Source: Bacillota bacterium (GTDB lineage Bacteria > Bacillota > Limnochordia > Darwinibacteriales > Darwinibacteriaceae). From it: DNA of 41,564 bases. Where the stretch lies: positions 1 to 41,564 of the forward strand of contig JAKOTU010000041.1 of NCBI GenBank assembly GCA_029776155.1, read 5' to 3'. How positions within the stretch are numbered: position 1 is the stretch's first letter; each line of letters begins with the position of its first letter. Made by a program: the position numbers and the translations under genes. Of the stretch, positions 37,019 to 41,564 are shown piece by piece. The notes under the pieces were generated by a model that had not been told where the DNA came from, searched no databases, and worked only from the letters and a program-made list of their open reading frames with translations.

Positions 37019-37693
37019 TTAGGCAAGTAGTTGAAAGAACAGTAAGGATAAACAAGCGCCCAGCAACGCGCCTGTGAGCACTTCCCCCCAGCTGTGCCTG
37101 CCGCCCTCAAGGCGGCTGTGGGCCACAACCACAGCCAGCAGCAGACCAGCCACAACGGGCACTCCCCGGCTGGTCTCCCAAATGGCCGCGGCCAAGGCGA
37201 AGGCCACCGCGGTATGTCCAGAAGGCCGGCTGCGCCGGGCCAGCCCCCTCCAGCCAAAAACGAATACCAGCACCACTGCCACCGCCGTCGCCACCAGGCA
37301 GGGCAGGGGCATCTTGCCCCGCAGCAGAAGTTCATCCAAGCGCAGCAGGTAATCGATGAACACCAGGTAACCAATGGCCGCGGCCGTGAGGGCCGCCGCC
37401 AACACCCCGCCCGCGGTTATGTTCTTGATCATCCCCGCACGGGGGTGAAAATCGGGGGTGATCAGATCCACCACCTCTTCCACTGCGGTGTTGAACAACT
37501 CTGTGGTAAACACCAGACCTATGGCGAACACCAGGGCCATTAGTTCTAGCCGGGTTACCCCCACAGCCGAGGCAAACACCACAACCAGCAGGGCGATGCA
37601 CAAGTGGATGCGCATGTTGCGCTCAGAGCGCACAACCTGGGCAATGCCCTGCACGGCACTGCTGAAGCTCATGAGGATACTGCGCCGTTTCAC
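37019..37693 (-). CDS. DgkA-type lipid kinase fused to a PAP2 phosphatase
   Basis: Residues 1-118 form a DgkA (undecaprenol/diacylglycerol kinase) domain with ELFNTAVEEVVDLI at 65-78 holding the catalytic glutamates. Residues 125-224 form a PAP2 domain: RPSGH at 156-160 and SRLEGGRH at 193-200. In the last PAP2 motif the usual Asp is Glu204, and the first motif lacks its usual Lys. The protein could both phosphorylate and dephosphorylate the C55 carrier lipid of the cell wall, but the altered PAP2 motif leaves activity uncertain. GTG start right after ybeY; occupies the normal dgkA slot. Confidence 0.88.
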   Translation of the reverse strand: MKRRSILMSFSSAVQGIAQVVRSERNMRIHLCIALLVVVFASAVGVTRLELMALVFAIGLVFTTELFNTAVEEVVDLITPDFHPRAGMIKNITAGGVLAAALTAAAIGYLVFIDYLLRLDELLLRGKMPLPCLVATAVAVVLVFVFGWRGLARRSRPSGHTAVAFALAAAIWETSRGVPVVAGLLLAVVVAHSRLEGGRHSWGEVLTGALLGACLSLLFFQLLA

Positions 37694-37694
37694 C

Positions 37695-38156
37695 CTAATC
37701 TCTCCCTAAACCCAGCTCCTTCAGCACCCGTTCCTCCCAGGTCCGCATCTCCTGCTCTTCCTCAGGGGTATGGTGATCATGGCCCAGGAGATGGAAAAAA
37801 CCATGGACAGCCAAAAAGAGCACTTCCCGCTCCAGGGAGTGGCCGTACTCGGCGGCCTGGGCTCTAGCCCTTTCCAGGGAAATGACAATATCGCCCAGCA
37901 GGCGGGGGAGCCCCTCCGCGCTGCCGAAGAGGTCATCTCCATCTTGGGGAAAGGACAGGACGTCGGTTGGACCAGAGATGCCTCGATAGTGGGCGTTCAA
38001 TGATGCGATGGTACGGTCATCCACGAAGGATACGCTCACCTCCCACGGCTCCTGCAGCCCCTTCAGGGCCGCCGCCAAGGCAAAACCACCTTCGATCAAC
38101 TCTTCGAAACGGGAGGTGTCTTCCTGGGCAAGTTCATTGTTGAACAGGATTTCCAT
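37695..38156 (-). CDS. ybeY: Endoribonuclease YbeY
   Basis: YbeY (153 aa) helps process the 16S rRNA 3' end and quality control of ribosomes. The metal site HGFFHLLGHDHHTPEEEQEM and the conserved GPTDVLSFPQ are present. ATG 38156 with AAGGGGAAAA upstream is preferred over an earlier start seven codons before. Its start overlaps the pgpH end by 23 nt. Confidence 0.95.
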   Translation of the reverse strand: MEILFNNELAQEDTSRFEELIEGGFALAAALKGLQEPWEVSVSFVDDRTIASLNAHYRGISGPTDVLSFPQDGDDLFGSAEGLPRLLGDIVISLERARAQAAEYGHSLEREVLFLAVHGFFHLLGHDHHTPEEEQEMRTWEERVLKELGLGRD

Positions 38157-40314
38157 TTTTCCCCTTCTTCCCCTCAATCTCTTCCTTCGTGATCTTTTCC
38201 GGATACTCCACCCGGGTGTGGAACATACCCATAATTACTTTCACAAACGCATTGGCGATCTTATCCATATCGTGAAAGGTCAGATCGCTTTCATCCAGCT
38301 CTCCGGAGTTGAGGCGGTCTTTGATGATTTTGCGCACCAGACCTTCAATCTTGCCAGGAGTGGGCTTGGACAGCGAACGCACCGCCGCCTCCACTGCATC
38401 GGCTAAAGAGACGATGGCCACTTCCTTCCCCTGGGGTTTGGGCCCGGGGTAACGGAAGTCCTTTTCATCCACGGAATTGTCATCACTGGCTTCCGTGGCC
38501 CGGTGATAGAAAAAGCGCACTAGATCCGTTCCATGGTGCTGGGCGATAAATTGGGTAACCACTTCTGGGAGTTTATACTCGCCCGCGAGCTCCAAACCGT
38601 CCTTCACATGGGACGTTACGATCAAGGTGGAGAGGCTGGGCGCGATCTTATCATGGGGGTTGTCCTTGCCCACCTGGTTTTCCACAAAGAAATACGGGCG
38701 CTTCAGCTTGCCGATGTCGTGATAAAAAGCGCCCACCCTGGCCAACAGGCCGTCCGCACCCACCGCCTCAGCTGCTGCCTCGGCCAGGTTGCCCACTAGG
38801 ATGCTGTGGTGATAGGTGCCAGGGGCTTCCAGCATCAACCTGCGCAGCAGGGGATGGTTGGGATTGGACAGCTCCAGCAGGCGGATCGCGGAAGTGATCT
38901 TAAAGGCACTTTCCAAATAGGGCAGCACCCCAATGGCCACAATAGAGGCCAGCACGCCACTGATCAGGCCCAGGTAGCTGTGGATGATCAGGTTGAAATC
39001 TTTGGCAGCCAGCCCCAGAACCAGCATAAGCAGAAAACCTACTCCGCCCACGATAAAACCTGCGCGCATCAGATCGCCCCGCTGGCTCACTTTGGAGACA
39101 CTCAACACAGCGGTAAGCCCGCCCACCAGGGCAAAGACCCCCACCGGCCAGCTGAACCCGCTGATTGCACCCAGAAGGACCGCGGTAATCACCGCAGCCA
39201 TACTGCCTACCTTGGCCTCAATGAGCAAGGTAAGGAGCAGCCCTACGAGGGCCGAAGGGTTGAGGTAAACCGCCTGCGGCCAGGAAAGGAGGCTGAACAG
39301 GCGCCCTAAGAGCAGCACCGTAACCACCACAGAACCCACCAGACCCAAAAGGGCCAGATTGTCCAAAACCTGCCTGTGGTTCTGGTGCAGATACACGCCC
39401 ATGAGCACAACCATGGCCAACACCAGAAGGGTGCGCCCGGCTAGTGCGCCATAGTCCCTGCCAGCCCTGAGCAGGCCCACATCGCGCATGAGGCTGATGT
39501 GTTCGGGGCGAACCACATCCCCTTTGCGGATAATGATTTCGCCCTGCATGATCTGCACAGGCTCCACGGCCTGCACCGCCCGATCCCGGGCTTCATTCAC
39601 TTTCTCCGTGTTCAGCACCAGATTAGGCTGGATGAGCTGGCGGCCCAGAAGCACTGCTGTCTGCTGCAGATCATCCCTCAGATCGCTTCTGCGCACGCTT
39701 TCTTCAAAAGCATCCCGGGCATCTCGCAGCCCGTCTTGGCTGATGCGCTGCTCCATAGCTGCCAGCACCAGGTCCGCGGTAATCTGGGCAAACTGATCAA
39801 ATTGAGCCAAAGACAAAGAAATGACCGCTTCCAGATTCCGCTGGGGAATCTCGATCTGCCAATCTCGGATCAAGCGGCGGTCAATCTCAGATATACTCAG
39901 CTGTTCAGGTCGTTGGGCTTCCTCTTGCTCCAGCCCTTCCCCTTGTTCTTCAGGAGCAATACCCTGCCGCAGCAGGTTAAGCACCCCTGTCACGTTTTCC
40001 TCCACCCGCATCACTGCAGCTGGGTTGATCGCGTAGTATTCAGGGTCCTCGGAGGCTGCCAACAGGGCCTGACGGGCCGCCTCTTCCCTGCGCTGTTCAG
40101 TGGCGCTGGAGTTGATGGCGGTTATGGGCGCCACGATGTCCTGCTTGGCCACCTCTCCCACCTCAAACTGGACTCCGGCAGGAACGGCGTCCACCAGGAG
40201 GATGGCCAGCATGGCGGCTAGAATCAGCCCCCCTAACACCCACCTGCTCACGGCAGTTTCATGGAGGGCCTGCAGCCAGACCTGCCCTAACCTGCCTTTA
40301 CTTTTTCGCTTCAC
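38134..40314 (-). CDS. pgpH: Cyclic-di-AMP phosphodiesterase PgpH (7TMR-HD family)
   Basis: About 726 aa: one N-terminal membrane helix, a large extracytoplasmic 7TMR-HDED domain (about residues 55-300), seven membrane helices, and a cytoplasmic HD domain with HHSILVGNLAEAAAE and FYHDIGKLKRPYFF, then ISQHHG-like FIAQHHGTDLV. PgpH hydrolyses c-di-AMP, so it affects potassium and osmotic control. The GTG at 40314 with GGGGGATA upstream is the start; the frame is open to 40416 but that would overlap phoH. Confidence 0.93.
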   Translation of the reverse strand: MKRKSKGRLGQVWLQALHETAVSRWVLGGLILAAMLAILLVDAVPAGVQFEVGEVAKQDIVAPITAINSSATEQRREEAARQALLAASEDPEYYAINPAAVMRVEENVTGVLNLLRQGIAPEEQGEGLEQEEAQRPEQLSISEIDRRLIRDWQIEIPQRNLEAVISLSLAQFDQFAQITADLVLAAMEQRISQDGLRDARDAFEESVRRSDLRDDLQQTAVLLGRQLIQPNLVLNTEKVNEARDRAVQAVEPVQIMQGEIIIRKGDVVRPEHISLMRDVGLLRAGRDYGALAGRTLLVLAMVVLMGVYLHQNHRQVLDNLALLGLVGSVVVTVLLLGRLFSLLSWPQAVYLNPSALVGLLLTLLIEAKVGSMAAVITAVLLGAISGFSWPVGVFALVGGLTAVLSVSKVSQRGDLMRAGFIVGGVGFLLMLVLGLAAKDFNLIIHSYLGLISGVLASIVAIGVLPYLESAFKITSAIRLLELSNPNHPLLRRLMLEAPGTYHHSILVGNLAEAAAEAVGADGLLARVGAFYHDIGKLKRPYFFVENQVGKDNPHDKIAPSLSTLIVTSHVKDGLELAGEYKLPEVVTQFIAQHHGTDLVRFFYHRATEASDDNSVDEKDFRYPGPKPQGKEVAIVSLADAVEAAVRSLSKPTPGKIEGLVRKIIKDRLNSGELDESDLTFHDMDKIANAFVKVIMGMFHTRVEYPEKITKEEIEGKKGKNGNPVQQ

Positions 40315-40324
40315 GATTATCCCC

Positions 40325-41296
40325 CTAGGATTGCTGTTTACTGGTTTCTTGATCATGGGCGTCGTAGGCCTGGATGATCCTCTGCACCAAAGGATGGCGC
40401 ACCACATCCGTTTCATCTAGGAAACAGAAGCTGATGCCTTCTACGCCCTTGAGGATCTTCTGAACTTCAATCAGACCAGAGGTCTTGTCCTTGGGCAAGT
40501 CCACCTGGGTAATGTCCCCCGTAATCACGGCCTTAGAGCCAAAGCCAAGGCGTGTGAGGAACATCTTCATCTGGGCCGGAGTACAGTTCTGGGCCTCGTC
40601 CAAGATGATGAAGCTCGCATCCAACGTGCGCCCGCGCATATAGGCCAGGGGCGCTATCTCAATAATTCCCTTTTCCCTATACTTAGCATAAGTCTCGTGG
40701 CCAAGAATATCAAATAGAGCATCATACAAGGGCCGCAGATAAGGGTCCACCTTGTCCTGCAGATCCCCGGGTAAAAACCCTAGATGCTCTCCTGCTTCCA
40801 CTGCCGGACGCGTCAAGATGAGGCGCTCCACTTCTTTTTTCTTCAAAGTGGCCACAGCCTGGGCCATGGCCAAGTAGGTTTTGCCTGTACCGGCCGGACC
40901 GATGGCAAACACCACATCATGGTCGGCCATGGCAGAAATGTAGCGTCTCTGGCCTGCTGTTTTGGGTCGGATCCTGTGGCCCCGATGGGTAACCACCACC
41001 AGCCCCGCATTGAGCTCGTGGAGAGGTAAAGAATCGCCGTTGGCACTCAGCTTAATGGCGTAGTAAACATCGTGATTAGTCAGGTTCGAACCCAGTTCAG
41101 CCAAGTTCTCCAGGGCCTGCTTGGTCTTGGCGATGGCCTCATCCGAACCGCTGATGATCAGATCCAGCCCCCGGGCCACTATGGTCACCCCAAAGGCCTC
41201 CTCCAAAAGCCTCAGGTACTCATCGCGCAACCCGCTCAGGGCCTGAGCCTGATCGTTATCTCTAAGGCGCAATATCTGAGTCAATACATCAACCAT
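40325..41296 (-). CDS. phoH: PhoH family ATPase
   Basis: A 323-aa PhoH-like protein with Walker A GPAGTGKTYLAMAQ, Walker B ASFIILDEAQNCTPAQMKMFLTR, TGDITQVDLP and the C-terminal FCFLDETDVVRHPLV. Such proteins may act on RNA with YbeY, and the gene lies in the standard phoH-pgpH-ybeY-dgkA-cdd-era run. ATG 41296 sits close to AAAGG; a TTG four codons later has better spacing, so the start is uncertain by a few residues. Confidence 0.93.
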   Translation of the reverse strand: MVDVLTQILRLRDNDQAQALSGLRDEYLRLLEEAFGVTIVARGLDLIISGSDEAIAKTKQALENLAELGSNLTNHDVYYAIKLSANGDSLPLHELNAGLVVVTHRGHRIRPKTAGQRRYISAMADHDVVFAIGPAGTGKTYLAMAQAVATLKKKEVERLILTRPAVEAGEHLGFLPGDLQDKVDPYLRPLYDALFDILGHETYAKYREKGIIEIAPLAYMRGRTLDASFIILDEAQNCTPAQMKMFLTRLGFGSKAVITGDITQVDLPKDKTSGLIEVQKILKGVEGISFCFLDETDVVRHPLVQRIIQAYDAHDQETSKQQS

Positions 41297-41321
41297 CCTT
41301 TGTACGTCTCTGTATGCACTT

Positions 41322-41350
41322 ATTATAAGCAAAATGGGGCAAAAGTGCAA
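41322..41350 (-). promoter_or_regulatory. Promoter of the phoH-to-era operon
   Basis: TTGCAC (41345-41350) and a perfect TATAAT (41322-41327) on the minus strand, spacing 17 nt. Predicted start near 41315, about 20 nt before the phoH ATG. Confidence 0.8.
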
Positions 41351-41373
41351 ACTATTGACCCAAAAAGTAAGTG

Positions 41374-41559
41374 TCAACGTTTAGTAGGTTGAGACCTCGC
41401 AGTTGCTTGTTTCACGGACCCAAGACCAGGATGGGGCGGTTGCGCTTCTAGGTACTGGCCAGGCCAGCTAATGCCCGAAGCGCGATTTTCCACGGCCGAG
41501 TCGGCCCGTTCAAACTCGGAATACAAACGTGCCGCCAAGTCGGGTCCTGCAGCAGAGTT
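41374..41559 (-). other. Uncertain 61-codon open frame at the right edge
   Basis: Beyond the phoH promoter the only notable minus-strand frame runs from just after a TAG at 41560-41562 to a TGA at 41374-41376. It has no ATG, no good SD, and no recognised motif. In Bacillus-like order, yqfD or yqfC would be expected upstream of phoH, but this sequence does not resemble them. Most likely non-coding; the window ends at a TCTAGA. Confidence 0.2.
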
Positions 41560-41564
41560 CTAGA

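Noticed and set aside
41374..41559. C-terminal part of YqfD before phoH
   Set aside because: The frame is closed by a stop at its upstream end within the window and its residues show no resemblance to YqfD, so it is not called a gene.

Overview
The window looks like chromosomal DNA of a moderately GC-rich, Gram-positive anaerobe of the Firmicutes (Clostridia or Limnochordia grade). This is inferred from gene order and families: a 6S RNA upstream of tcdA, ireB/DUF1292 around ruvX, SigI-RsgI, a long Rel protein, HemZ, PgpH and an Fe-S aldo/keto reductase. No rRNA, tRNA, CRISPR array, prophage or complete insertion sequence was seen. Nearly all genes lie on the minus strand with very short gaps or overlaps, so the text below reads from high to low coordinates within each block. 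Several starts were moved inward from the longest open frame because a Shine-Dalgarno (SD) sequence and family length support the shorter form.

Layout. (1) 1-371: AT-rich DNA unlike the rest, with the tail of a truncated plus-strand gene and a 22-nt imperfect inverted repeat. (2) 372-9733: one conserved block, promoter-alaS-ireB-degV-aldo/keto reductase-ruvX-DUF1292-mltG-U32 peptidase-rlmD, for tRNA charging, rRNA and tRNA maturation and peptidoglycan processing. (3) 9781-11028: AI-2E family transporter and a 60-aa membrane protein, bounded by terminators. (4) 11071-13230: iscR-iscS-iscU with a clear promoter and a palindromic operator. (5) 13202-15511: 6S RNA, tcdA, rarA. (6) 15601-20538: a small plus-strand membrane protein, then a PPIase/TPR protein, hisS and aspS. 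(7) 20562-28365: recJ-apt-rel-dtd-MBL hydrolase-hemZ, linking DNA repair, purine salvage, (p)ppGpp and D-amino-acid proofreading. (8) 28428-31366: plus-strand hpt facing a compact set of uncharacterised genes (secreted protein, PP2C-type phosphatase, small P-loop protein, HD hydrolase). (9) 31391-35618: sigI-rsgI-queA-tgt-yajC. (10) 35704-41350: phoH-pgpH-ybeY-dgkA/PAP2 fusion-cdd-era. (11) 41374-41564: no assignable gene.

The blocks match well-known Bacillus/Clostridium neighbourhoods (alaS-yrzL-yrrK-yrzB-yrrL-yrrO; recJ-apt-relA-dtd; hisS-aspS-6S-yrvM-yrvN-iscR/cymR-iscS; queA-tgt-yajC; phoH-yqfF-ybeY-dgkA-cdd-era) but are packed closer together here. Most genes are housekeeping. The most unusual points are the PP2C/P-loop/HD cassette where secDF is often found, an RsgI lacking the Asn-Pro self-cleavage site, a DgkA-PAP2 fusion, a PPIase-TPR fusion, and a hemZ whose N-terminus appears to run past its first ATG with no canonical start codon. 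No wholly new system could be demonstrated from sequence alone.
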